A stretch of DNA of 64,000 bases, taken from assembly GCA_002633005.1 (NCBI GenBank), contig NMRA01000026.1, positions 829,073 to 893,072 of the forward strand. Direction: 5' to 3'. The notes beneath the pieces were generated by a model, which was not told where the DNA came from, did not search any database, and saw nothing but the letters and a program-made list of their open reading frames with translations. The DNA comes from Phoronis australis. Its lineage: Eukaryota; Phoronida; Phoronidae. Below are positions 1-11,450 of the stretch, one piece after another. Every line of letters begins with the position of its first letter. The first letter of the stretch is position 1. Both the position numbers and the translations under genes were made by a program.

Positions 1-1026
1 CATTCATTTGGTGGTTACATACCTTGACAAAATGAGAAAATAGCGGAGTTTCACTTATCTGTCATATTGTGTCCTACATTAGTGAGAGTTTATTGTAGAT
101 CTGTCACTCTGAACCATTGGGAACATCTTCCTTCGAGTGAGAATTCTAGTTAGAGATCATAGAGTTTGAATGCAGATATCAAGCTGGTCTATTGGTTGAA
201 ACCTTTTCTGGCAGTCTTTTGTCCAGCTTCATGCCTGATGTCAGGCAGCAATCAGCACCACACAAAAGCAAATTCTGAGGTCATTATTCTTGATGATGCA
301 GAGGCTCAATGCCTGCTTTTCCTGTATTTTCGTATTGACAAAGTGACATTGTTGCTGGGTCTTGAATGGGAAGGGTTGTCAACTTGAGGGACTTTTTGAG
401 TGAGCAGGGGTCAAATATAAAATTGAAATTAGGTCGACTGACAATTTTGCGTGATCATAATTTGTCACAAACGAATTCATATGAATGAGGTAAATGTGCT
501 TTAAACGTTTGATAAGAATTCACGTTTATGAATTTTAATTTTTCATGCAAGGTTTATCATCGTCAGGAAAATTTATGATCGGATCACTGAGAGATGATAA
601 ATGCTCAGAAGAGATAGCGCCCTGAATGTTCGTTTGTGATCAGCCTGATATAAATTTGTATCGACCAAAAGGGGGTGTAGGACTTGGAATTGAACAGGCC
701 CCCTGTGATACACAGTGCCCAACCATTGTGGACCAGTCAGAGTCATGAACCATTTGAGAATAGATTTATTTAGTGGTTAGGAAAATTTATTTTTGTGTGA
801 CTTGTGACTCCAAGCCGCACAGCATCTACCATCCAATTGCATGCACAATCACCTCTAACTCGAAACTTAACCAATCACGCGTCATAATTCAAGATTTTGC
901 AAGTTTACTCGAATCGTGTCGTGCAATTGGTTCAGTTTCGAGTACATACAGTTGACCCCTTGCCTTGCAGATAAACAGACTATAGGTGTCACTTCGTTAC
1001 TTGCTACAATGAAACGATCATTTCAG
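1..1026 (+). other. Intron upstream of first visible Ig exon
   Basis: No exon is recognised here. The exon at 1027 needs a partner encoding the first half of the same Ig domain with a phase-1 donor, and I do not find one, so it probably lies before the window. The stretch contains a small fold-back at 858-943 and a looser palindromic zone around 455-640, where CACAAACGAA-like and TTCGTTTGTG-like words face each other. Confidence 0.5.
858..943. repeat. Small fold-back repeat, copy 1
   Basis: The left end reads actcgaaacttaaccaat and the right end attggttcagtttcgagt, which is its reverse complement with one mismatch. The DNA can form a stem of about 18 bp with a central spacer. A similarly built hairpin lies at 10633-10718 and shares the ttaaccaatcac word. 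Confidence 0.6.
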
Positions 1027-1152
1027 ATCCAATCAGTCACACCTCTAGGCTTAGTTTGACCATATCAAATATTGAGGAGATGGATTATGGTGACTACACA
1101 TGTGTCGCATCAAACCATTTGGGTACGGTGAAAAAAACGGCCTCATTAATCA
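1027..1152 (+). CDS. Ig-domain exon, lachesin/IgLON/DIP-like gene
   Basis: A coding exon of 126 nt bounded by a TTTCAG acceptor and an A|GTAAGT donor, phase 1 at both ends. It encodes the second half of an Ig domain: strand D/E residues SRLSLTISNIEEMD, then the hallmark DYGDYTCVASNHLG with the F-strand Cys and Tyr, then a G strand. The D-Y-G-x-Y-x-C-x-A-x-N-x-L-G pattern is typical of the last Ig domain of IgLON, lachesin and DIP neuronal adhesion proteins; that comparison is from family knowledge, not a search. The first half of the domain (B-strand Cys and Trp) is not in the window. It is followed by a microexon, a stalk exon and a GPI-like tail exon, all phase 1, so this is the last Ig domain before the membrane. 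The product is expected at the cell surface in cell-cell recognition. Confidence 0.85.
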
Positions 1153-2309
1153 GTAAGTATGAGTTCAAGTTGGCGTGAAGGAAACTTTTATTTTGTTGTG
1201 AAATTTCTTGGCTATAATTACGAATTAAGGAACTTTTATTAACTTGTCCGGTTTGAACAGGGTATCTACTATTAAACAACAGTTGGTAAAGTTATTTTTT
1301 GTGGCAATGTTAAGGCAGCTTTTGAGCAATTAGTAAAGGGACAATTTTGCATTGAAGTAACTGATGGTATATCATGAGGGGTGCACAATAATAGAGGGCT
1401 GGGGAGGCTATAGCCCTCCACTTTTTTCAGTGCTGCAGCTCCCACGTGCATGTTCTTCATTTTCAGATAAAAAATTGCGAATTTGGTTACTTTCGTAATT
1501 TTGTCTTTGCTGGAATATTATCAAATTATTCTGCACCTGTTGACGGTGTTAAAATCAGGGTTAATCTAAATAATTTGGCTTTAAACATTTAATATGTCTC
1601 ATTGGGAAACATAATCACCTGTGTGTTACATGGAGCATGCTAGATGCTTGGTCAACACTCTCGTCATAGGAATCCATGTTTGTTATCATTCAGAGTGCAT
1701 GATTATGTATTCTTCAACTTAGGGACAGGGATTTGGGAAAGACATGGTAAGATACCTAGCATGACACGTCGACCACATTGAGACTGGAGTCTCAGTCGGA
1801 TTGTTTCCAAGCGGGAAGTTTTCCCCCTGTCAGCTTTAAACATAGACGTGTCTGATTATCGTTCAAAGGCGCGGATTGAGTTTATCGAACATTGCGAACT
1901 GGATTGTAATCCGCATTTTCTCTGCTTAAACTGCTTTCGCGTAATTTACGTCCAATTATTTCGGCACTAAACGAGTGTTTGAGAGCACACGGGATGTGGT
2001 TATTGGCTGTCTGGTGGTGCCTGTGAAGAATAGGGGTAACCAGCGTTAACTCAATATTCGTGTCGTGGTTATGTTTGCAGCCGCTTTTTTGCCGCTATCA
2101 GTATTATCGCACGTGTGGCTATGCATGTGTGTGTGTGTGTGCGTGTTCGTGTGCGTGTGCGTGTTCAGATTATAGACTGCACCAAGAATAAAATCGTCAT
2201 CCTGTAATGTCTCTAAATAGAAAACCTTCATGAGGTCGTAGGTACTCCGTGACAGCTGTGTAATTTGTTAAGCAGAAAATTTATCGAAATTTTATGTTGT
2301 TTGTTTCAG
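1153..2309 (+). other. Intron
   Basis: Intron between the Ig exon and the microexon. It contains a GT-rich microsatellite at about 2126-2166. No other coding signal is seen. Confidence 0.5.
2126..2166. repeat. (GT)n microsatellite with GC/TC interruptions
   Basis: Alternating GT with interspersed GC and TC steps runs for about 40 bp, directly visible. It is a simple sequence repeat in an intron. Confidence 0.9.
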
Positions 2310-2330
2310 GGGAATTTAGTTCCACTACAA
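2310..2330 (+). CDS. 21-nt microexon, Ig gene
   Basis: A pyrimidine-rich tract ending TTGTTTCAG is followed by 21 nt and then A|GTAAGAT. Phase 1 at both ends matches the exons before and after, so it can be included or skipped without breaking the frame. Joined to the Ig exon it adds Arg-Glu-Phe-Ser-Ser-Thr-Thr, a Ser/Thr-rich bit that suits the start of a stalk. Both splice sites and the phase fit, but so short a block could occur by chance in an intron; RNA evidence would settle it. Confidence 0.5.
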
Positions 2331-2379
2331 GTAAGATGGGGGTTTGTCTTTACTAATGCATTAACTATTCCCTAGGTGG

Positions 2380-2830
2380 TGGTCAGTGGTTGAGATCTGG
2401 GTGCGGGATCTAATCTTTTTACTCGAAATTAAACTTACAATTATTTTTTGCATTTTCCTTTCTAAATTCATGTGATCTGTAGTTAAGTGTCTATTATTCT
2501 CTGCTCAAGTACATTTTTTTTATTTTCACGCGAATGAATTTCGATTCCAAGCTTGCACTTGGTAACCTTAGATTTCAACTCCAGTAAAAACGTGGCATTT
2601 CACGTAAAAGCTTGAAATTTCGAGCTCAGACTTGAATTTTTGGCCTCAATGATGGAGTCGTTCAATGAAAACTACGTAGGATTATCCAGTAATCCACATA
2701 AACCATTAATATGTACTCGAGCGTAGACATTTATCGTCACGAGAATTCACAAATATTCAATACGCCAACAATGATTTCAAGTTCGATATCGAGTAGAAAG
2801 ATGAGACCTCGGACCCTGACTGTGTAGACT
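2380..2830 (+). repeat. Dispersed repeat family C, copy 1
   Basis: The order of words here (gatctaatctttttact, attattttttgcattttc, tctattattctctgctcaag, actccag, cataaacca, aagatga) is repeated in the same order and spacing at about 47338-47770 with many substitutions. It looks like an old interspersed repeat rather than a gene. Confidence 0.5.
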
Positions 2831-3864
2831 TTAGTACTGATTTATGATGGAAAGAACGGCATGTCCTAACTCCTTCACGCCTGTGTGTGTGTGTTTTGGC
2901 ACTGACAGTCCATTTTGGTTTGAGGGTTCTTTTGTCTAGGATTGGAAGACCTAACAGACTTTAAGTGCATAAATTAAAAATGATGAGTTTTTCCGAGACT
3001 GTGATTGCTCTTCTGCACTTTTGAAATGAGCTAAGATTAAGCTTTGCCTTAAAATGACTGCTAACAGTAAAATCTCACCAATTTAGGACCCGCAATGGCT
3101 GACAATTAAAATTTATTTCTTTGTGTTTTTTACGAAAGAAAAGTAGCACAAACCAAATGCTTTAACATTTCAATGTTCCGTTATACCTTACCTACTGTCA
3201 GACATTGTTATGAGAAAATGAGGACACTCCTTAAACCTTAGTAGCCTGTGAAATATGACGAAAGTTCAACGTTGACAATTATTTTTGTCCGAAATTGGCA
3301 ACTGAGATTTTACCGTATATTGTACACTTAACGCTCGCCATCTTGTAAATTTTATGCTTTTCATCACTCACTTAACAATTGTAAAACCATGGTAACATGA
3401 CGTGTGTGCCATAAACATTTGACAAGGGCTGCGTTCTGTAGATCCCAGAATTTAAGATCAGATTAGACTTTTGTGAGATAGCCCCTTGCATTACATTACG
3501 ACCAACGCATGTGGTCGCACTAACTGTCCTCATGAGTTTCATGGGTGTCGGAATGCAGCCAAACACTCGCCATACATCTACTAAGCATTGGCTCCTTAAT
3601 GGCGAAGGCAACCTTTTTTCATGTCATTTTTAGCAAAAAGAAGGTTCGTTGGTTATCCCAGACATATTTTCCACTTAACTGCAGCTTTTCATAATTTAAT
3701 TAATTATTCGTTCTCTACTCTGGAAATGACGTTTTGGGAGGCAAGAATTTCTCGCCAATTTCTTTTCATATAGTCTGACTGTGAGAGCTGTCGAGTCAGT
3801 CAATGATCTACCTCCGTTGTGATAAGTTCGTTCGTCATTTGCTTTTGTTTACAAGTCAGTCAAC

Positions 3865-4101
3865 ATGTCACACTGTTTCTGCGTACCGGGGTGTACTCAT
3901 TATGGCCCAAAGGCTGTAAGCAGCCCTGCTGCGATGTTGAGTAGTGGGAGTGAATGCAGGCCCAGTGAAGAGTACAGTTCGTCGTTCAGTGAACAGATCG
4001 GTGAGCCAAACTTTGATAAGTTTATTGCGGACTTGTCTAAAGTATTGGAGCTATTTAGAAGATGCCATGTGTGTGGCGAGGAGTCACACGGCGGGGTGTA
4101 A
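3865..4101 (+). pseudogene. THAP-domain transposase fragment (left arm and centre)
   Basis: An open frame of 78 residues begins MSHCFCVPGCTHYG, matching the M-P-x-x-C-x-x-x-x-C start of a THAP C2CH zinc finger. The later Cys-His pair and the AVPTF-type end of the domain are missing. The frame instead runs into DKFIADLSKVLELFRRCHVCG, which resembles the segment after the THAP finger in THAP transposon proteins (a hydrophobic helix ending in LF-x-x-C-x-x-C). This looks like an internally deleted remnant with no catalytic domain. The similarity is from pattern recognition and needs a profile search. Confidence 0.5.
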
Positions 4102-4199
4102 GCAATTTGTGTGCTCACGTCACTATCCAGTGGGAATGTGTCGCGGGACACTCGGGCAAGTGGGACAGTTGCTCCACAGTCCGTGAGATGATAATGAGT

Positions 4200-4229
4200 A
4201 CATCCCAGTATGCAGCAACAGTGTGGCAT
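4200..4229 (-). pseudogene. THAP start in the right inverted arm
   Basis: Read on the - strand, the right arm begins MPHCCCILGC, a mirror copy of the left-arm THAP start with MP in the canonical second position. Beyond the arm the frame is antisense to the left-arm frame and has no recognisable content, so only the first 10 residues or so are meaningful. Confidence 0.45.
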
Positions 4230-5509
4230 GTTGACTGACTCCTAAACAAAAGTAAACGACGACCGAACTTATCACAACCAAGATATAACAATGACTGACT
4301 TGACAGCTCTCACAGTCAGACTATATGAAAAGAAATTGGCGCGAAATTCTTGCCTCCCAAAACTTAACTTCCGGAGTAGAGAACAAATAATTAATTAAAT
4401 TACAAAAAGCTGTAATTAAGTGGAAAACATGTCTGGGATAGCCAATGAACCTTATTTTTGCTAAAAAAGGCATGAAAAAAGGTTGCCTTTGCCTTTAACA
4501 AGGCATGCATAATGAATTGAATGATGAGTTTGTGTGTAGAGTGCAATTTTAAGGATATCCTTTCTGCCTCGTTTTCATAAAATGTTCATGAAGCAAACTC
4601 TAACGCAAACCAGTTTACTCAAAGCTTATTTCCAACCGATGCTTTCGCAAGGTAATTTCAAGTTCTTAAAATAAAGATAATTTAACAATTATTGAATTCA
4701 CCAACAAAATGGTCGACTGTGAGTTCAATGACCAATTGCAACAACCTGACAAGAGCAGTTTCTCACGAGAGAAATGTACCCTAAGCTGTCAAGAGTTTTA
4801 GATTCACTTCCTTAAAAGGCTAATTTTGGGCACTTGAGGCTTTACCGAGGGTTGGCGACTCGACGGGGGCTGGACTTAGTGGTGATCAGGGGGGGATTAT
4901 CCTCTCAACCAAAACAGAATCCCATCTCGAAAGGCACAAGCACCTTTCCCCTCAAGTGAGTGAGGGCCCACTAGAAACTTATCCATGCCTTTTAATTTTT
5001 GCGAAAACCGGATTGTTGCAGTTTTCTAGTAGAAACAGCAATTTGTTCCTAAAACTTGAGGTAAAATATTGGAGTAAGTTTCCGGTGGATTATACCTGCA
5101 TTTTTCTTGATGAATGACAATATCTATCCCCTTATCAGCTTCTAATGTAAAAAGTTTTCTGTTAAGAACACTATACGATGGATGGGTGTTATATCATTTT
5201 GTCCAGGGCGCTAACAAAGTTATAGAAATTTAAAATTTTACTTTGTTGCTGGCATAGTTGGGGCACTTCAGCTGTTACAAAACGTTTTTACCATTAAGTA
5301 CACTTTTGAAAAATGAAGTGGCTATTATTTTTAACCAAACTGAGGAAATTCCACTGGTTTTTCAGATTGTTACTAAACTTGTCACCTGCTTGAGACAATG
5401 ATGTAAAGCTCGGACATTGAACATTTGTCTGCCATGGAACACGGTTCCTTCCAAATAAATCAATGAGTGTGAACTCATTCTCACCTCCAAGTCCTTGTCT
5501 AATTCTCAG

Positions 5510-5728
5510 GGTGGACTGACACTGCCAAGCCGAGCAATGACCAGCCACAGGCGAGCGTGCGGTCTACTACGCCCCTCACGATCATGAGCAGCAGTGTCAC
5601 AGACAAGAGGAGTACATCGCCTACCGTCGGAAGTACCAAGGCCGATGTGAGCACGAGACGAAAACAACCTGTCGAACCGACATATAAAATAATCGATGAA
5701 GAAGATAAAACTGCAAATAAAGAGTCCA
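5510..5728 (+). CDS. Ser/Thr-rich stalk exon, Ig gene
   Basis: 219 nt between an AATTCTCAG acceptor and a TCCA|GTAAGT donor, phase 1 at both ends and open throughout. It encodes a 73-residue low-complexity segment rich in Ser, Thr, Pro, Lys, Asp and Glu (for example STTPLTIMSSSVTDKRSTSP), ending in an acidic/basic stretch around IIDEEDKTANKESS. No fold is recognised. This composition is typical of an extended, O-glycosylated juxtamembrane stalk between the last Ig domain and a membrane anchor. Its symmetrical phase allows skipping. The consensus borders and agreement with the flanking exons make it a confident exon, although the sequence alone would not identify a family. Confidence 0.75.
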
Positions 5729-7065
5729 GTAAGTATTCTTTTTCGAACTCTTTGCACAACTTCCGGATTTTTGACTGATCATGCAACTTGACATTTTGTT
5801 TGATAAGTTGCTTAACGGATCTGGGCTAGGTGGAAATTCACTGCTCGATCATTGAGCGAACATCAGGCAAATCTTCCGCTAACAGAATTTGCACCCAATT
5901 GGACAAGAAAGTGTGCACTGTTTACCCCCAGAGTATCTAGCGAAGTCCTCTTCACATCAAAGGCTTGATGGCACTGTCACAAATTGAAGTAAGCTGGTCA
6001 CTATTCATGGGCTTAGCTGATCATGCTGAGATAATTGCAGCCGTAAACCAGCACGTGTGTTTAGAGTATAAGTTTCAAAATCAAAAATCCGACAATTAGG
6101 AACTTAAAGGTGTCTTTGAATGTTTAAAATGGATGCATTATAAGAGACATTTGCGAATAGGTTTTCTTCAGCATCGGGGCTAAGCCATGTGCAAAATTTA
6201 TGAATTTGTTATGAAATGTTAGTCTCAGTCTGGCATAGGCTCCCTTAGGCGTTGGGGTAACAAAACCCCAAATGTTAGCATAGGAGTTGTCTCATGAAGA
6301 GAACTTTTGAACACAATAGCCCATTGAATTTGTTTCTCATGGACTGTGTGGTCATGTCTGTAATGTCATTTACTATGAACCAGTTGATTGCCAGTAAAAA
6401 GATTTACCTGTAAGAGACATTATATTCTATGTAAACCGGATTGCTGGAGAAAATTCAAAGTAGCAATTTACATGACTTCCATCGAGGAAACTTAATTTCT
6501 TATTCAGACCCCTTTTACGCTGTAAAACTGTTCTCTACATGTTCGGCTCAACTCATATAAAAGTAGTTTCTAGACTTTCTAGACTTGGAAAGAAGTGGCA
6601 TTTCATTATTGTGTAATATTGTGTTCAGCTCATGAAGTTGCACCTTGTGATAAGCCAAATTATAGAGCTGACTCCAGATCAGTTTGTCATTTCTTTCTAA
6701 TTGGGTTCTCTGTTGACGTACAGTTTCACCAAAATCAAAGTTATCGTGGGGTTTAAGGGAAGCCAGTCGGACTGAGAGATGATAGCATATTTTGTGACTG
6801 ATCATTGAATATAAAAAGTGACTTTTTTTCAAGATGGCTAACATTGAAGAAGGTTTTGTATGTGAAAGATATAAAGATAAATAAATCCCACTTAATTTTC
6901 CCAAATAGTTGATGATCTAGTTTTATTATCTGTCATGCTTCTCAAACATGGAAATGGTTCTTAGCAGCTTACTAATAAGCTGCTAAACAACATAGCATCA
7001 CATCTCCTCCTATTGGCAGCAAAATAAACGTTTTAAGCCCTGCAATGTATATCTTGTTATTACAG
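5729..7065 (+). other. Intron
   Basis: Intron between the stalk exon and the terminal exon. I see no further coding segment in it. Confidence 0.5.
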
Positions 7066-7163
7066 GTGTGGGGCAAAGCAAGCCTCACAATACTGGACTG
7101 CGAATCTCCTCATCCGTCTTCTCTCCATTTGTTGTTCTTGTGATCTGGGCAGTATGGAACTGA
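7066..7163 (+). CDS. Terminal exon with GPI-anchor-like signal
   Basis: Acceptor TTGTTATTACAG at 7065, phase 1, then 31 full codons and a TGA stop at 7161-7163. The peptide has a polar start (VGQSKPHNTGLRISSS) and ends in a hydrophobic run, VFSPFVVLVIWAVWN, with nothing after it. A small-residue omega region (SSS) followed by a hydrophobic C-terminus without a cytoplasmic tail is the usual form of a GPI attachment signal. GPI anchoring is the rule in IgLON and lachesin proteins, which supports the family call from the Ig exon. A very short single-pass membrane segment is the alternative. Confidence 0.75.
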
Positions 7164-7751
7164 TGTCACCAATAGGCGTCACCAGCTGCCAGTCACCATT
7201 AGGTGTCGCCAGCTGTCATTTTAACCCTGGAAGAAATACTCCTAACAAGCTCTATTCAGCGACAATGCGAGACTGATTTGAAAATTTTAGACTTATCGCG
7301 AATTCCTTCTATCATTAGACGACATCCTTTGATGACAGAATACAACCCACTACATTAGGTGTATGTGTGAACTTGAAATGAGTCAAAAGCATCATTCTGT
7401 AGATGTCTAGGCTTTCATAACTTCTCAACATCACTGCTTAAAAAGCTCCGATATTGCAGAGCTCATGTTGATGATATTATAGTAGTGTCGACCAAAAATA
7501 CTGCTGCAACTCTTCTCTGATTTGGCACTTAAAAGTAAAAAGGTCAAAATGGTTGTTTTTCTATTTTTGAAAGACTCTTTGTATTATTTTGCACCAAATA
7601 ACAGAGGCTTTACCAGTATTATCCATGATACTGAAGGACTAAACTTTTTTAATTTAGCAAAATATAATTACCTGCTTCTGCCGTATTGTGTGCTAAACAG
7701 TTGAAGAGTTATCGTAGTAGTAATTTCATTATTTTCAGTGATTGAAATAAA
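7164..7751 (+). other. Probable 3' UTR of the + strand Ig gene
   Basis: This follows the TGA stop and ends at an AATAAA hexamer at 7746-7751. The end is a guess: other polyadenylation signals may be used. The 3' part (about 7640-7720) resembles a dispersed repeat near 63650, sharing the word attgtgtgctaaa. Confidence 0.35.
7746..7751 (+). terminator. Candidate poly(A) signal AATAAA
   Basis: The first canonical AATAAA downstream of the stop codon at 7163. Only the motif and its position support it. Confidence 0.35.
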
Positions 7752-8680
7752 AGACGTTTCACCATATTTGGTTTAAATAGTTTTATCAATAGGTGGCGTA
7801 TAGTCCTCCAAGAATATTCAAAATTGTAACTTAAACCTTGTTTTGCTTTCACTGAAACAAAGTTTGAAAATATTCTGACATGCCATTATGTTTGTATGGT
7901 GCACATGAATTGCTGGGAAAGCGAGGTGGGATGCCATCTATTGGTATTATATTGTGCAATACTGTTAAGATATTGGATACGATGTGGCTCAATACTGCTG
8001 TGGTATTGAATACATCAAACAATGTTAACTGTTTCGTGATATGTTCCATGACACATACAACCTTGTACAAGTCATGTAATTATAGCCAAGATTTGTCCTG
8101 AGAGATTACCTCACTTGGTCAAAGTTCAGCTTTAGTGGTCCACCTCAATGGCGTTTTCCCACCACCGTTGGATCAGCGCTGACTGGAAGTTGACTTGGTT
8201 GACACCTAGCAGTGTAGCCTGGTGGCCACGTTATGGTACTACACAATAGGTGTGGTCAAAGTATGACTGTAAGTTCTTCAGTTTGGGGAAAAAATGCCGT
8301 GCAAAAGCGGAATGTCGAATTAATATCTACAAATAAGGTGTGGAGAAATTTTGCTTTATCGTTGGCATGGTGTGTATGTCACTACAGTGCATTTGGTAGA
8401 ATTTTCGCCATTTGAACCATTGGTCTAAATCTTTGGGAAATAGAAAAATGACGATTCTGACACTTGTCTTTGTCCCAAGTTGGTAATTTTTTACCGTAAT
8501 CAAGCGTTAAAGCAGACAGGTTATTACATGATCTGTTACTGGACAGTGTCTCATGGGGCAGATTTTGGCTGTGCAAGAAGTGCAACGTTGCATAAGGGGT
8601 CTGTATCATGATAGTGACGTAAGACTTGAGACAGAAATTTGGTTTTAGGTTCCCACTTCAGGGTTGTTGAAAAAAGGTTT

Positions 8681-8772
8681 GGTCAAGTAATTATGAGTGC
8701 ATCGGTCAAGTAATTATGAGTGCATCGGTCAAGTAATTAGGAGTGCATCGGTTAAGTAATTATGAGTGCATC
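8681..8772. repeat. Four-copy 23-bp tandem repeat
   Basis: Four consecutive units of 23 bp, each starting ggt(c/t)aagtaatta and ending gagtgcatc, with only one or two substitutions between units. It is a short, young minisatellite. Confidence 0.95.
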
Positions 8773-9439
8773 GGTATCCAGCAGTTGTGTGTACATACTC
8801 GGAGACCGCACTTTTGCTTGAGTGAGATTAAAATTATTTTTGAGGACTAGTAGTATGCATTGTAAGACCAAATTTCTTGCTTATAATCTTGAGTCAATTT
8901 CATGAAACGAAGCCCAGGGGATAATGATTGTGCCCTTGTCATTGCGTCAGGTTTGAATGTAGATTTTAGATTTTATTATTATAGAAATGTATTTTAAATG
9001 TTAAGCGTGATGCATTGGAATCGTGTCAGTGGTTATTATTATTATCAAAAGTGGATGGAAACCAGGCACACTCTGGGCTTACAACGAAGGACAAGCCATT
9101 TGGCTGTGGAGCCCGCTGGTTTTGTACCTTAGGACAGAAACAACTCCAGTGGGCGTGGTGTGGTCACAACATATTTGATTTAGGTTCTACTAGAACAGAC
9201 TTTCATGAAGCAATGGTGACCATGGCAACCAATCACGAAGTCACTTGCTTATACTGCCATCTAGCTGTTGAGAAGCGAATTCGCTGAGTCAAAAAATTTG
9301 TTGTAGATAGTTTAAGAATTCTATAATTTAAACGATAAGCGAATAGCGTAATGTCAAAATTATTTTTGTGGATTCGATAGTGATTTGCTGCCATATTATT
9401 GTCCTTGGTATAATAATTACATCTAATTATTGCATATAG

Positions 9440-9595
9440 TTGTTTCACATAATTATTACCTATAATAATTATATGTAATAATTCTATAATTACATGTAAT
9501 AATTATAAATAATATATATCTAATTATTACATATAACTATAACAGATAATTATATATAACAATTATATATAATAATTATTATGTATCGTAATACA
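9440..9595. repeat. AT-rich block of TAATAATTAT words
   Basis: About 150 bp almost without G or C, made of overlapping aataattat, tatataa and attacat words that are mutually palindromic. It is a degenerate AT microsatellite or cruciform-prone tract. Confidence 0.85.
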
Positions 9596-10632
9596 GTATG
9601 AGCATAGCGATGAAATGTTACGTGCTCATCTTAATTTATTTACCGAACATTATACAGTCAAACTTGCATTTGTCAGATCCAAGTAGATCAAGAGATTTTA
9701 TATGACAAAGGTGAACTTCAACTTTCTAAAGTGTCAACTTTTTGCCAAGTTCATGAACTAGAACCGCCGTACCACGTAACTTCGTCTCGAGTTTAACAAA
9801 GGTCCACATTACGTACTAATACACGTATGCTCATTTCAATGAAAGTGGTAGACAATAACATTGAAATAATGTATGAACATTTTTCTGCATAGTCATAATT
9901 CTTGTTATGTCAACCACTGGGAATTAGAGGTTTGTTGTTGTACACACAGTTGGCAGTAGTTGTCCTATGTCTGTGTTAATGTTCTCCATTGCTTGGTGAA
10001 AGTCTTCCACTGTTTAAAGATGAAGTTTATGTAACATTATCAACTAAAACATTTTTAAATGTATTAAAAACACAATTTTTACATTAAAGCCACTTACAAT
10101 GCTGTCATATTTTTTGTTAGAATACACTTAGGTAGTTTTCTTACACAGTGATTGCAAATTCATAAATTTACGCCATCACATTTATTTATGAGTCAGACTT
10201 AATGGTCAACCCGTGTGTCGCGAATCATTGATGTACTCTGTTTGAAATGAACAATTATGATTTTGTGTAATTATTGCTGTATGGTGGCTTTAATGTTTAA
10301 AATTATTTTGTGAGAGGAGTGTATATATGCACTTCCGTAGTCTGTATTAGGAATCATAATTAGTGAACTGTTGAATCAAAGGTGCTTTAGGTATAATTAG
10401 GCTTCATTTCACTTGAATGCAAAGACTGTTGCTTATCGATGCATTTATTGTGATACATATACTAGAATCTTATAGTAGATGTGTTTTATATAATGTCCCA
10501 ATTTGTTGTTGGCAGAATGTGTTTCGTTTTTATTTGATATTCATTTTACTATGTGCCAATTACTTGTCATTTTTATTTTTTAAATATCAAAATATGATCA
10601 AAGCCATGATTTCTAAGCTTTACCCCAGTCTT

Positions 10633-10718
10633 GACTTGAAAATTAACCAATCACTGACACGTGCTGGGTAAACTTTCAGAATTTCACGCAATGCGATTGG
10701 TGGATTTTCAGCCAAGTC
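10633..10718. repeat. Small fold-back repeat, copy 2
   Basis: The left arm gacttgaaaattaaccaatc pairs with the reverse complement of the right arm gattggtggattttcagcc...aagtc, with mismatches and a small bulge. The architecture and the ttaaccaatcac word match the hairpin at 858-943. Confidence 0.5.
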
Positions 10719-10737
10719 TTCAGTGAAGTTTGATAGT

Positions 10738-10987
10738 CCTGGAGCCTGTTCCAAGAAACTGACTTAAGTTCATTTTTGACTTAAGTCTAAGATTTGTCTT
10801 AACTTCCAAACTTTGAAACATCCACGTCCGGCAAGATAGTCAAAATTAAGACAAAGCTTGTAACAAAAACTTAAGTCAAACTTAAAATCTCTTTCTAGAA
10901 ACGGTCTTGAGACATATTGAAGTTTTAACATAAAATTTAGTAAAACTTTGTCTTAGCTAAGTCAAATTTGTTGGATCGGGCCCCTGG
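10738..10987. mobile_element. MITE-like palindromic element
   Basis: The left end reads cctggagcctgttccaagaaa...gactta; the reverse complement of the right end reads ccaggggcccgatccaacaaa...gactta. Terminal inverted repeats of about 30 bp flank a short AT-rich body with internal TTAAGTC words. The pentamer cctgg occurs at both borders (10738-10742 and 10983-10987) and could be the target duplication. It has no coding capacity. Confidence 0.6.
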
Positions 10988-11234
10988 TCTTGGTGTGTCA
11001 ACCTTAAAAGTAGAATATGGCAGTGTTTGGCAGATGTGAGAAACTCACGAAAACACAAGATCGCAGAGGTCTTTGCGAGATACAAGCAAAGCAATTGATC
11101 ACACTTCTCGTGAGTTACGTGCATCTGTGAAATGCAACCAGTAGTGTTTCTGTTCTCCTGCATGAGCAAATGTCACTTGATGTGCAAAAGGATTTTGCAT
11201 AGTTCTCTTGCTTAGAACTCAATAATGCTAATAT

Positions 11235-11450
11235 TAGGCAGGATCCTTGAAAATTGTCAAAATTTGGCTAACTTCGGAACATCGTTGTGGCTGATTGGAT
11301 TCATATGGAACTCTCATGTACTGTGCTGTATGAATTGTTTTTAAAATGTCCCATTTTTGCATGACGGGCTGTCTGAAACAGGACTTTTATGTTTTCATGA
11401 AAAATAAAAACTTGCATAATATGAAAATGAAATGATTATTTAGAAAACTG
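11235..11450 (-). repeat. Dispersed repeat family A copy
   Basis: On the - strand this matches, with divergence, segments at 38335-38530 and 50790-51140 on the + strand and 45225-45450 on the - strand. Shared features are a ccaaattt(t)g word next to an aggatcct/agggtccta word, then a gaatc...atcagcca stretch, then tgcaaaaatggg and a run of a-rich sequence. It is an old interspersed repeat. Confidence 0.5.

Larger units (their letters stand above)
3597..4500. mobile_element. Fold-back DNA element with THAP-gene remnant
   Basis: Two arms of about 300 bp (3597-3904 and 4193-4500) are near-perfect reverse complements. The outer ends read ggcaaccttttttcatg on the left and catgaaaaaaggttgcc on the right, and the inner ends reach gtactcattat / ataatgagtac. 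The whole element would fold into one long hairpin around a middle of about 290 bp. Each arm carries the start of a THAP-type zinc-finger reading frame, so the element is probably a non-autonomous derivative of a THAP-transposase DNA transposon (P-element-like superfamily). Target-site duplications were not resolved. Confidence 0.75.
2331..5509 (+). other. Intron with repeats
   Basis: Intron of 3.2 kb. It holds a dispersed repeat at about 2380-2830, related to one near 47.3-47.8 kb, and the THAP-bearing fold-back element at 3597-4500. I see no host exon. The part from 4500 to 5509 shows nothing I recognise. Confidence 0.5.

Noticed and set aside
8681-8772. Evenly spaced repeats as a possible CRISPR-like array
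   Set aside because: Units are directly adjacent with no unique spacers, so it is a minisatellite in animal DNA.
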